Positions 50,246 through 61,170 of a stretch of DNA of 64,000 bases are shown one piece after another. The translations under genes and the position numbers were made by a program. The DNA is from Hybos culiciformis (taxonomy: Eukaryota > Arthropoda > Insecta > Diptera > Hybotidae). Position 1 is the stretch's first letter. Each line of letters starts with the position of its first letter. The notes under the pieces are model-generated. The model was given only the letters and a program-made list of their open reading frames with translations, searched no databases and had not been told where the DNA came from. The stretch covers positions 37,937,860 through 38,001,859 of the forward strand of contig OZ023274.1 in NCBI GenBank assembly GCA_964007475.1, written 5' to 3'.

Positions 50246-53200
50246 CAGCGAATTGAAAAATATAAATTTAAAATTTATTTCGTTAATAATAATAACTCAA
50301 ATGATTTTCGTTATCTTACTACAGCAAAAACTGAAATTCATGTACACATTTGAATTCATGTTTTGGGTAAATTAATTTTACAACTTAAATTAAGGCCTAA
50401 TTAGATCATCAATTTGATATTAATTCGTCCCAAATGTCTATATAATATTATAATTCTGATTATTATTAAATTTTTTAATTAAATTTTCTTCGAAATTCAA
50501 TTAAAATTATATTCTCGTAGTATCATAAAATGTTTTATAAGTGTAAATTTTGTACAATACAATTATCTTTTATAATTAAATAAATTAAAATAACATTTTT
50601 CCTTCTATTTGCAAAATAATGGTATTAAAAAAAAAAGCATAAGAAATCTTGTTGGACAAGTTTACTTACAGTATGTAAGACACGAACATGTTTATAAATA
50701 AATTATTATTATTATTATTATATTGTTTCATACATATGTATATAATATATATTATAAACATATAATATATAATGATTTGATATGTATATATATTTTTTTT
50801 CTTTATTTTTAAATTAACATATTTTATATTATATTTTAAAGGAATTAATTAAAAAATTAACAACAATTAACAAAAAAATAAATGGAAAAGTGTAATGTAA
50901 TTGGCCAAAAACATGCAGAAAAGTAACATTATTTTATGTGTGATATCTATATATCTATATAATATAGTAAACAAAGAATAAACTTAACAAAGATTATGAC
51001 CACAGATAAAACTTTGAATTGCTTTGTCTATATTTATATATGTATTATAGAATTTATAATAATAATTTTTTAGCACAGAAAATTTTTCTTGCAAAAATGC
51101 ATTTGATATTAAAATGTGGCACGAGAGAAGTAATAAATTGCATAGATTTGCAACTTAATTTCAATAAAAAAATAATAATTAAAAAAAAATTATTTTTTAT
51201 TTGTTTATTGTTAGTTCTCTAAAATTTATTTATATATAAATATTCTAATGTTTACAAACTCATGAAAATTCATAAAAATTTATGATTTGAAATAATTGTT
51301 TCTTTCATTATTAAAATATAATATTCACACTATTATTATTTTTATTATTATTATTACATATATTAGTGGTATTATAAAATTAAGAAAATTATTTTAATTA
51401 AAACAAAAAATAAAAACAGTAAATATACATATATCTACATTATTATGTATATAAAGATATATATTTTTTATAATGTTCATGAAAAAATGTATTTCATATA
51501 AAATTGTTTATTTTATTTTTTTTAATTAAAAGTTTAATAACATTGAATGGATTTTTTTTTAGTAGATGAAAACATAAACAAGCTGTTCATTATATGGAAA
51601 TTATATAGTGGAAAACGCACATAATGAATAATTCTATGTCTCTATGATAAAAAAAAAATAAAAATAAAAAAAACAAAATAAACAACATACATATATTATG
51701 TATGTTGAGATAATAACTATTTCGAGATAAACTAGGCCTTCCTAATAGCTTAAATCAACGCGAGCTGAAATTATTGTTGTTGTTTTTTTTTTGTTATGCA
51801 TATAAACCTCATGCGCATATAATAACCATTAAAAAACTGATTACTTTTGCTTCTACTACCTCTATCTGAATATTGAATTAATTTTTAAATCATTTATTAA
51901 AGTATTGTTAAGTCAATCAAAAAATAAATATTAAGATATATAATTTTATTTGATTTGAGAAAAATAAAATATACATGCAATTGACGTATAAATTCATTTA
52001 TTTTGGATTTTTTAATCATTATAATATTTCTTACTGATGGACGGAATGTCTACTAATATCGAAAAAAGATAAATGTTTCCATTAATTTTATAAACAAATT
52101 ACTGCCCATGCTCAATTATATTAAATTAAAATATCCTAATTTAATAATTGTCTAAATTTTTGGTTCAATTATTAAATAAATAAATAAATTTTATCACATT
52201 TGGTATAGAAAAATATTTAAAAAAAAAATTCAAGCCATCATAGTGTTGAGATTATGATATAAAGTAAATAAAGTAAATAATTGTTAAAATACAAAACAGA
52301 CATCACCACCATCGTCTTAATCATCTTAATCTAAAATATACATAATATAATAATATTAAATTATAAATGTTGATTTTATTCTAAAAATAATAATTGAAAG
52401 TATATTTTTAGTGTTAATATAGTCGACAGAATTTAATGACACTATGTGCCTTAAATTTCAAGGCCATGTGTATACCAATGGAAAGTAGATTTAATTTAAT
52501 TATGAAATAATTAGCAATAAATATTTATATATTTAATATGATTTTAGAGTTCTTTGAAAAATATTTTCACGATCAAACTCTAGTTCGAATAAACTCTTGT
52601 ATTATTTTTTTATATCTTATCTTTTCTATTGTGAATTGAAAATTTAAAATTAAAATTTATGTTTGAACGTATGATGAAGTTAAGTGAACCTAGGTAGAAA
52701 AATATATAAAAAAAATTAAAAATAAAGTAGGAATCAAGTTAAGATAATTTTATTTTATTTTTTTAATAAATTTTGTTTTCAATCACGTTTTATTCACGCA
52801 AATTATATAAAAAAAAAAAAAACTAACATATATGTTAAAAAACTATTTTATTTTTAACAACACAAAAATTTAGCATAAAAGATATGTTTTTATTATGTAA
52901 ATCAATGTTTTTAATAGAAGAATATAAAATTAAAAAAAAAAAAAAATTATTTTTATTTTTAATAAAAGATGCATGAAGAAAAATATGCTAATGGAATTAT
53001 GCTAAATGAACTTATATATATATATTTTTTTTTTCAAATATACGACGTTGATCCCATCATCGGAACGAACATGTAATTTATGTAATAATACCGTTATATT
53101 TATATCATAATTTCAATACATACTTTGTATTGAAACTTTGAAATTTTTTTGTAAATCAATTTTTCCAATAATTTGCCGGAAAACTAAAAAATTGAAATCT

Positions 53201-53281
53201 CAAATTCATAGTTTTAATGAAACTAAATTAATTTAATCAAACTCAACCAATTATTCAACAATAATACTAATTTATTCCATT
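50246..53281. other. A+T-rich non-coding DNA
   Basis: Contains (ATT)6 at 50702-50720 and the palindrome at 51683. Otherwise nothing is seen. Confidence 0.55.
51683..51707. repeat. perfect 11-bp-arm palindrome
   Basis: CAACATACATA, TAT, TATGTATGTTG. Confidence 0.85.
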
Positions 53282-53638
53282 ATGCGTATTTCATTGTATC
53301 GGGTCGGCGGCGATCGTTATGTCAGTTCTAAGCAGGAGTACCCGATTACTATCGGTTCTACACACAACACGCTGACTATCAAAGCGCAAAAGCTTCATTC
53401 TATGTATATGATAAATTCTTCCTTATTCTTCAAATTCATTTTATCTCAAATCTCTATACATATACAAATAATATTTTTCAACATATTTCGTGACTCTGGC
53501 ATAACGCCGACAATATCTAATGCATCATTTAAAACAAAAAAAAAAAAAACTTTTACGTTAATAACTTTGAATCACATGCTAATAACAAACTTTTATGTAA
53601 ATATCTTACGTCGTTTAAAAGTTTTTTTTTTTTTTTAA
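53282..53638 (+). other. 118-codon ORF with a coding-like first third, unrecognised
   Basis: This is the longest open frame in the window. Residues 1-42 (MRISLYRVGGDRYVSSKQ, then EYPITIGSTHNTLTIKAQKL) come from DNA with many CpGs and balanced codons, quite unlike the surroundings. A second short coding-like part, R-D-S-G-I-T-P-T-I-S-N-A, follows near 53490-53525. After that the frame runs into poly(A)/poly(T) noise (K-K-K-K-K, F-F-F-F) and ends at 53636-53638. No domain, signal peptide or splice border is recognised. The complement of 53339-53371 (near GTGTGTAGAACCGATAG...GGGTACTC) faintly resembles the terminus of the hAT-type MITE at 14175, so an old hAT-related end is another reading. Confidence 0.3.
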
Positions 53639-53653
53639 ATCACATGCTAATAA
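53570..53653. repeat. 16-bp direct repeat pair
   Basis: AATCACATGCTAATAA occurs at 53570-53585 and 53638-53653, separated by 52 bp that ends in poly(T). The poly(T) lies on the wrong side for a simple LINE-type insertion with a target duplication, so a local duplication is more likely. Confidence 0.75.
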
Positions 53654-54231
53654 ATTAAATATAAAATAAAATAAAAAAAAATCTTGGTGCGATCTAAAAG
53701 TGTCGCTGAACTTTTAATTGTTTTATATCTGAATCGTTAAATTCTTAAATGTATATTTTAAAGATTAAATTATTATGTAGAAAAAATTAGTTGGTTAGTT
53801 TTTTATTTTATTTTATTATTTATTTTAAATATGATATCCTCCTTATTTTCATGATCTTGATTTCCATAACCACTTTAATAAATAAATAAAATAGAATTGC
53901 AAAAAAAAAAAATAAAAATTCTAAGACTTTAAATTTTTAACAGGTGGAAATTTTATTAAAAAAAGAAGTTTTTTATTTTTAATGACCGATTAATTTTTGT
54001 TCATCAGAAGAAGTGTGGAAAATATACATAAATATATCTCATTTTTTAATTAGAAAGATTAAAAACAAATTTAAACTCATAAAACATTATACGATGTTTG
54101 CAAAATACTATAAACATTTTTGCATAGACAATTTAAATACATTTATTTTGAATATAATAATCATTAATGAGTTTTTCTAATCTTAAATCTAAAGATGCAT
54201 TTATTTTAAATTTAATGTTTTTGCAATACAG

Positions 54232-54279
54232 CGGCGGCGGCGCAGTGTCGACATCTAATGTAAACATTTCATCATTTAA
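54232..54279 (+). other. candidate Gly-rich microexon / CGG island
   Basis: Acceptor-like TTTTTGCAATACAG (AG 54230-54231) precedes CGGCGGCGGCGCAGTGTCG. In the frame beginning at 54233 it reads G-G-G-A-V-S-T-S-N-V-N-I-S-S-F, the kind of low-complexity segment common in insect regulatory proteins. Possible donors (GTAAAC at 54260, GTTAGT at 54280) are weak. On the minus strand M-S-T-L-R-R-R-R-C is also open after a TTAG. The CpG density is the highest of any short stretch here. It may be an exon, a (CGG)n microsatellite seed or transposon debris. Confidence 0.25.
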
Positions 54280-55998
54280 GTTAGTTTTCTGAATCCAAGA
54301 AATCCAATTGTAAGCGAAATAGGACCGAAAATCGTCATTGAATGTTATTATTTTATTTTGAATTTTAATACTACAGATCGTGATTAAAATCTAACAATAT
54401 AAGATTTGAACAAGTTTTTAATAAAAATTAATTTTTTAATCCGGTTAGTATCAACTGTAGCAGAAATATTTTAATTTAATTATATATATATATATGTAGA
54501 GCAATGAATTGAGATAAGATTTCTTATATAATAAAGGTATTTTATTAACCTGAATATTGCCTAACCCTGATAATGCGTACAATAATCTTATATATTGTAT
54601 ATAATTAAATTCAATGGACACAATATAATATTACTCGCATTAAATATGACCAACCTACTCAAAAATCACAAAGGAAGATCACTTTCTCAAAAAAAAAAAA
54701 AAAAAAGGTTAATTCAGAAAAAAAAATATAAAATAAAAAATATATAAAAATATTTATTATTATTTTATTGATCGTTGAAATGAATATTATTATTATGAAA
54801 ATATTTTAATAAAGTTGAACTATTAATTTGGACAATTTATTTTATTTTATTACTTAATAAAAAAATTTGTATAAATATTAATAATTTTTTTATTAAGTTG
54901 GTTTTCTAAATTAAGAAAAAAAAATTTCAAATTTATATCCATATAACTAATTAAATAAATAATACATCAAATTTTTACAGGTTCCCCCTTTCTGTTATGA
55001 TACCATGAACTAAAATTAAGCTTAAATAAATTAGAAAACTGAAAAATTACACTTAATTAAATATAAATATTATTGCATCTTCATCAATTTTGAACTTCTT
55101 GACGAAATATTTTTATTTTCTGATATTTATAAACCGAATTTATGTTAACCCCAAAAAGTTAATTTTTAAATTGGATAAATACATTTTAGAATAAGTATAT
55201 TTTAATACTTTTAATATGTATACTTTTAATATTATATTTTCTTTGGCAACTTAATGATAGATGATGGATAAAAGTGAAACTATGTGAGAAATATTAATTT
55301 TTTCGAACCTTTTAACATCATTTAACATAAAAATTTTATTTTTTTTTGATTTTAAATACCTATTTATTGAACACTAATCTTTTTTAGATTCAAAAAAAAT
55401 ATAAAAGAAAATATTAGACAGGATATTTTATTTTTAATGTTTACTTCTTGATGATAGTTTGCTAATAGTAATAATAATAAAAAAAAAAAAAATAATAATA
55501 ATAATAAAAAAAAATTTAATATTTTTAATATCGATATAAAATAATTTTTTTTTTTCTTTTTCGCGACAGACATAAAATTTAAGATCTTTTTAATGACAAA
55601 CACAAAAAAATTAGTGCAATTTAAAACATTTTATCTGTATATTCAACCTAACCTAGCTAAACAGATAAAAAATAAGAAAAAAAAAAAATAAACTTTTAAC
55701 TGACAGGAAGAAATTTTTCATTCTTTATTATTGGACATTTAATGGTATTTTGATTTTAAAAATAATTCTTCGTTTAAATATACACCATAAACCGAGCCCA
55801 AACTAATTGGTATTTAAATAAAAAAAAATTATGGTTGTCGTTACAAATTTCCCGTCTACATTTTCAACTTTGTTTTTCGTTAAATCTGTCAATACATTAG
55901 ATTTTAAGAGTACATGTTTATGATTTTAGAAAGTTTTTTCTCCCAGCTGTATGAAGGTTTGAGAGGAAATGTTTAATGTGAATATTCTTTTAGTTCAG
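54280..55998. other. A+T-rich non-coding DNA
   Basis: Contains ATA/ATT microsatellite scraps near 55470-55506; no gene seen. Confidence 0.55.
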
Positions 55999-56048
55999 GT
56001 CGTCGCACCAGCACCAAGCAGAATATTATTCAACCCGAATAGTAATAA
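55999..56048 (+). other. candidate 50-nt exon
   Basis: AATATTCTTTTAGTTCAG (AG 55997-55998) precedes GTCGTCGCACCAGCACCAAG. In one frame it reads V-V-A-P-A-P-S-R-I-L-F-N-P-N-S-N-K, in another S-S-H-Q-H-Q-A-E-Y-Y-S-T-R, and the third is open for 13 codons. Composition and codon variety stand out sharply from both flanks. The donor (TAA|GTACAT at 56049) is only fair, and the first frame also runs on as an open frame to 56149. The peptide is not recognised. If the candidate at 54232 used its 54280 donor, its last two bases would join this exon in the S-S-H-Q-H-Q frame; that link is speculation. Confidence 0.3.
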
Positions 56049-56950
56049 GTACATTACATGTATACAACTAATCAACATTTTTAGCGGGATAAATTTATTC
56101 AATTTTATACAATATATATTAATTTACCTCGACTTAAAAAAAAAAACATAAAACATAAAAGAATGAAATACATAAATTTATTTGTTGAATTATAGAATTA
56201 TTTTTTTTTTTTTACTTAAATTAAATTGTCCATTATCGAATAAAAAATAAAAAATAGCTCATATAAAATTTAATTTCCATCTAAAGGTAAAAGAAAAATG
56301 CTTCATCATGATTACATTATAGAAAATAAAAAAAGGACTAATAAAATATTTGTGAATGTCTTCGTCGATTAAAAAAAAAAAGAAAAAAAGGGTCGTCGAA
56401 TAATCAAAAAATTTATATAATATAGGTAAATAAAAAAAAAAAGGTCTAATAACGGTCAGCGGGTGACAAATAAAATTTTCTTTTATTCTTGACACTAACT
56501 GTGTAATAATTAAAGGAATTAAAGGCTTAAAAAGGGTTAAATAATTATTTTTTCTATTTTTAGTAATTTTTCAAAATTTAAAATAGACCATTTTTGTTAA
56601 AATAGAAAATAGAAAATAATAAAATAATTATAATTTTTTAAGTTTTATATTTTTTTTTATTAAAAACATATGGTTTCAATTTAATTGTGTTTTTTTATTT
56701 TTACATTAAATTTATTAACATAACTGCAACACAATGTTTTCAATCATCTGTTATTCAATGTTTTTTTAGAAGAGATATTTGGAAAATAATAAAAAAAAAA
56801 TTTCTTCCAGTGCGATGATAATTAGAATTGGTTCATTAACTCAAAATTAACTAGAATTGAAAACTATACTATATAACTTCATTAGAATGAGAGATTTGCT
56901 GTTGTAACAGGAGTCGTTATGGTTCGTCGCTGCATAACATCTTTTTTATT

Positions 56951-56984
56951 GTATCTTATAGTCTTTTATACAGTATCTTATAGT
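56951..56984. repeat. 12-bp direct repeat, period 22
   Basis: GTATCTTATAGT at 56951-56962 and 56973-56984. Confidence 0.75.
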
Positions 56985-57782
56985 AACAATGTTATGTATC
57001 ATAACCTCTTTAGCAATAATAAATTCTAAAACCAAAAACTTGAACATTTTCATATCACCATCGTACATAATATTCAACTGAACATTTTGTAGATACTTAA
57101 TATATAATTGAAAATTAGATTGTGCTAATTTCCTCTATAAAAAAATTAAATTAAGCTACTTCAATTCATTCCTTTTAAAATAGCAAATATAAAATTATAT
57201 TTTTCCAATGAAAAAAATTAAATTAATAATAATAAAAATATGTTTTTTTTTTTTTTTTTTCAAACAAATAAATCATATATAATTTTGTAATATTTCAATA
57301 TCCTGTGTGCAATTTGAAAAAAAAAAAAAAAAAAAAAAATAGAAAAAAAAAATCTATCTTATTTAATATTAGTTATTAACTTGTCCATAAAAGTTAAGGT
57401 TTTTTTTTTCTTAAGATATTCGATTGTCAGATTTTTTTTTATTATTTTTTTAACAACAATATTCTATTATAGAAATATACTAAATATTGTATATAAATAA
57501 ATCAGATATTGCCAATATATTATTGGCGGAATATAGCACTCCTACTGAATTTTGTTGAATTATTGAATTTAATAATAAAAAAAAAGTATATATCAATTTT
57601 ATGATAGTTTTTCTTAACATTTAAATAGGTTTGTGGTGTGTTTACAACATGGAGTATAAAATATATTTTTTTTTTTTTACTTTTATTTTTCCTTTATTAT
57701 TATTTTTTTTTTTGGTTTTTTTTAAGAAGTTTTTAACGTTATAAATAATATTTTTTTAATTTTTTTTTCAACTTAACTATAT

Positions 57783-57803
57783 ATTATTATTATTATTATT
57801 ATT
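57783..57803. repeat. (ATT)7 microsatellite
   Basis: Seven perfect ATT units. Confidence 0.9.
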
Positions 57804-60454
57804 CAATTCAATTTTCTCTAGCATGACTAAAAATTTAATAGTTCTCACCTTATGCAATAAATCAATGTAATATCTAAAAAAAAAATGTAAAGCAATTAAA
57901 AATAATTTAATTCAATCACAGAAGTATAGTGTTGGGATTAAAGAGAAGAAGTATATATTTTGTTTGTATGTAAAAAAAATAAAATAATAAATAAAAAAAA
58001 AACAAATATAAACGACACCGTCCGTCGTAATAAATATATATAGTTATTTATTTATAATATAGTTCGAAACTTGAATTTTATAAGCATAAGAAAAGTTTGA
58101 AAAATGAAAAAAAAATAAATAATTATATTAATTTTTATTAACTCTATATAATCAATATTATATTTGTCGGCGGTGAATTTTTTTTTGATAGGCTACCCAG
58201 TTACTTACTTTTTATTATGTGCCAAGTAAGGAATTATTTCAATAAACGTTATTAATTTTTTTTTTTAATTTTATTTGATTATTAAATATTGTCGGCTGCG
58301 TATAAAATATTTAGTTTTTGATATAATATAGTTTAGTTTATGTCAAAGGCGGGAAATGCATTTAGTGATTCAAAAAATTTAAATTTTAATTAATTTCTAA
58401 ATATCTTAATTATGATAGAAAGAAAATATATTTAAAAGAAAAAAATACGTTAAAATTTAATAGTGCGGTGTATTATTAATGTATCAAAAACAAAATGTGA
58501 TCATCTGAAAGATAAAGGTATCTTGTTGTGTTACTTCAAAATTATACAGTTTATTCAATAAGCACAAAAATTAAACAGAATTTACAATATTTTGTCTATT
58601 ATTTTTTTTTTTAAAAAACGTTCTTCTTTTTATGTCCATCTTTTTAATAATTAAACGAAATTCAATTGACAGATAAAACATATTTCAACTGGAATTTATG
58701 AAAAAATCTTGTATTAGAAAATATAAACCGCATATAGTGTGAAATAAATATAAATATATATTCATGTCAAAATCATTAAAAAAAACTAAATAAGAAATAA
58801 TTATAAAATTTTAACTTCGGTATAATAAAAGTTAATTTTATATATGTATATTAAAATGAGACGATAATTTAAATATTTTATTAATATATAAATAATACTT
58901 AAAAAACTATGAAAATAAATTTACATTAAAAGATAGTATCAGTTTTTTTTTTTTTTTTTAATTTATATTATACTGACTGACTACCGTCAATATTACTACT
59001 GTTCAATATTTACTCTGTAATAATAAATTCTCTTTTTTTTTTTGCATTTTCAATATAATGTAATATATTATTTGAAAAAAAAAATAATTTTTATGGTTTT
59101 TCCATTATATTAAAGAAAAAAAAACATTTTTTTTATTTTTTTTTAAATTACTGATTTTAAATCTGTAGACTTTATTTATTTAATAATAAAAAAAAATATA
59201 TTTGCTATTCCAATTTTGAAATATCCACGTACATGTTTTTAATATATGTATAGATTACTTAATAATTTTAATTCTGATAAATGGAAATTCTTGGCTGTAT
59301 ATTCAAAAAATATAAAGTTTGACATAAATATTAAATTTAATTTTTGAAATTTTCTTAATGTTTATTTTGATATAAATTTAAATATAACCCTTTTTTAATT
59401 TCCGTCTAATTAAGTTCTTCTACTGTTGATGCATACTAATTAGAAATGTTGAATATTATTAATAGTTATCTCAAATTTTGTTGCATCAAATTTCTAACTA
59501 ACAAATATCATATTTCTAGAAAATATCGATATTAGCATAAGATATAACATACTTAAATTATCAAACAATAATACACTAAATAGATATTTTTAGAAGATTC
59601 TTTTAAAACATAACAAAAAATAAAAACTAAAAATTGAAGACATTATAATACTTAAAAGTATTTGAAAAACAAAGTGGTTGGCATTTTTATTTTTATAGAT
59701 TTATAAATATTTTCTTAAATTCATAAGATTTATTTTAGATAGTAAATCTTTTATTTCAATAAAAACTCAAATGCAAATACATAAATAATTGCACAAGTAT
59801 TTATTTTGCATTCCATCAACATAACTGCTTTAAAAAAAAACTAAAATATAGGTATATAAGATTTTATTTTTATTTTTTGTTTTTTGGTTTTTCTTTTCCT
59901 CAATTTTCTTATATATATATATATATATAGGCGGAACAATTTTGACATACCTATCTGGTAAACGAAAAAACGCGTTTTATGTTATACGGTTATATCGTTA
60001 CGGTATTATGAAAAAAAAAAATTAAAAAAAAAAGGCGAAATGTTACAAATATGAAAAATATAATTTTAAAATGTAATAAAAAGTCTGAAATAACGATAAA
60101 ATGGAAATTTTATTAACTAAGCTTCAATAATGTTATTAATAAGGCGGCAGAAATTGAAGTATAAATACTTAATTTGTGAGAACCTATTAATTTTAATATT
60201 TATTTTATTTTTATTTTTTTATTTTGTTAACCTAATTTTTCAACGTTAAGGTATTTAATTTTAGTACCTATTTAAAAACGTAAAAAATCAATGATCAGAA
60301 AAAAAATATATATTCATTATCTTGGGTGAATGGGCTTGCATATATTTTTTTCATTATAAGATTTCACAACCTTTAGGTATATATAAATAAAAAACTTTAA
60401 TGAATATCAATATAAGTTGTGTCAGATCGAACAAATAAAAAGTAATATTCGCAG

Positions 60455-60526
60455 TGCGGAAGTCTGTTGGTTACGGAAGCAAAACTAAACTTTCTCGGTG
60501 TTTGGGACTAGTACTCTTTCGATTGG
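60455..60526 (+). other. CpG-rich island, exon-like or SINE-like
   Basis: ATATTCGCAG (AG 60453-60454) precedes a 72-nt stretch ending GATTGG|GTAAGTAA, the strongest donor-like site on the plus strand here. One frame is open throughout (R-K-S-V-G-Y-G-S-K-T-K-L-S-R-C-L-G-L) but closes right after the donor. The acceptor lacks a pyrimidine tract. CpG is raised from about 60428 to 60595. Within it CTAGTACTCTTTCGATTGGG loosely recalls the box C region of 5S rRNA (AGTACTT.GATGGG), so a 5S-derived SINE relic is an alternative. Neither reading is firm. Confidence 0.22.
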
Positions 60527-61091
60527 GTAAGTAATATGAAAATAAGTTTCCTCGCAACTGTACGAAAAGTCAGTGGGTTAAGTTTTTACCGCATTTAATA
60601 CCAAGAAATATGAAATTGAAACTTAAAAATTGAATACATATATTTTGAGTCATTTTTGCAAAATTTGTCCCTAATTGCATGAAATATAATATCAATGCAG
60701 TTTTAAAATTTTTGATGTTTTTAAAAAATACAATTTGTTTTCATTTTACTTATTTTTATTTATTTATTTTTTTTTTAAATAATAAATTTGTGAAACTACA
60801 AAAAGTTAAAGTATAAAAAAGAAAAATAAAATAAAATAAAAAATAAAATAAAAATAATATATACCTAAATAAAATATAAATGGGTGAGGCAAACGCGCTA
60901 TAAAATTAATTAGCAATTATGTTTTAAGAGAATGATATTTTTTTAAACAATTTTAATTTTTATAATTTTCTTATTTTCGTTACAACAGAATTCATTCAAT
61001 ATACAAATTATACATTTAAAATATATAAAGAAACAAATTAAGATTCAAACATTTGCCCGAATTTCAAAAAACACTTTCAATAATTATATAT

Positions 61092-61170
61092 AGCGCCAGA
61101 TTGTCGCACTATGGCAACCTGGGTGGTCTCAGCTAACATTTCGAACTAATAATCTCCGGACAGGAGTTCT
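61092..61170. other. isolated G+C-richer island, origin unknown
   Basis: About 80 bp of balanced composition (GCGCCAGATTGTCGCACTAT, then GGCAACCTGGGTGGTCTCAG) lies in otherwise A+T-rich DNA. A plus frame W-Q-P-G-W-S-Q-L-T-F-R-T-N and a minus frame F-E-M-L-A-E-T-T-Q-V-A-I-V-R are open, both short. Possibly a piece of the same lost element as the 60.5-kb island. Confidence 0.3.

Larger units (their letters stand above)
56049..60419. other. A+T-rich non-coding DNA
   Basis: A 12-bp duplication at 56951 and an (ATT)7 tract at 57783 are listed separately. Long poly(A) near 57319-57340. No gene is seen. Confidence 0.55.

Noticed and set aside
19120..59942. Shared 12-mer AGGCGGAACAAT at about 19120 and 59930
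   Set aside because: The match does not extend on either side, so it is treated as coincidence, not as a dispersed repeat.
61085..61150. Possible tRNA-like A and B boxes (TGGCAACCTGG, TTCGAAC)
   Set aside because: The cloverleaf cannot be folded and the B box lacks the GG...CC frame.
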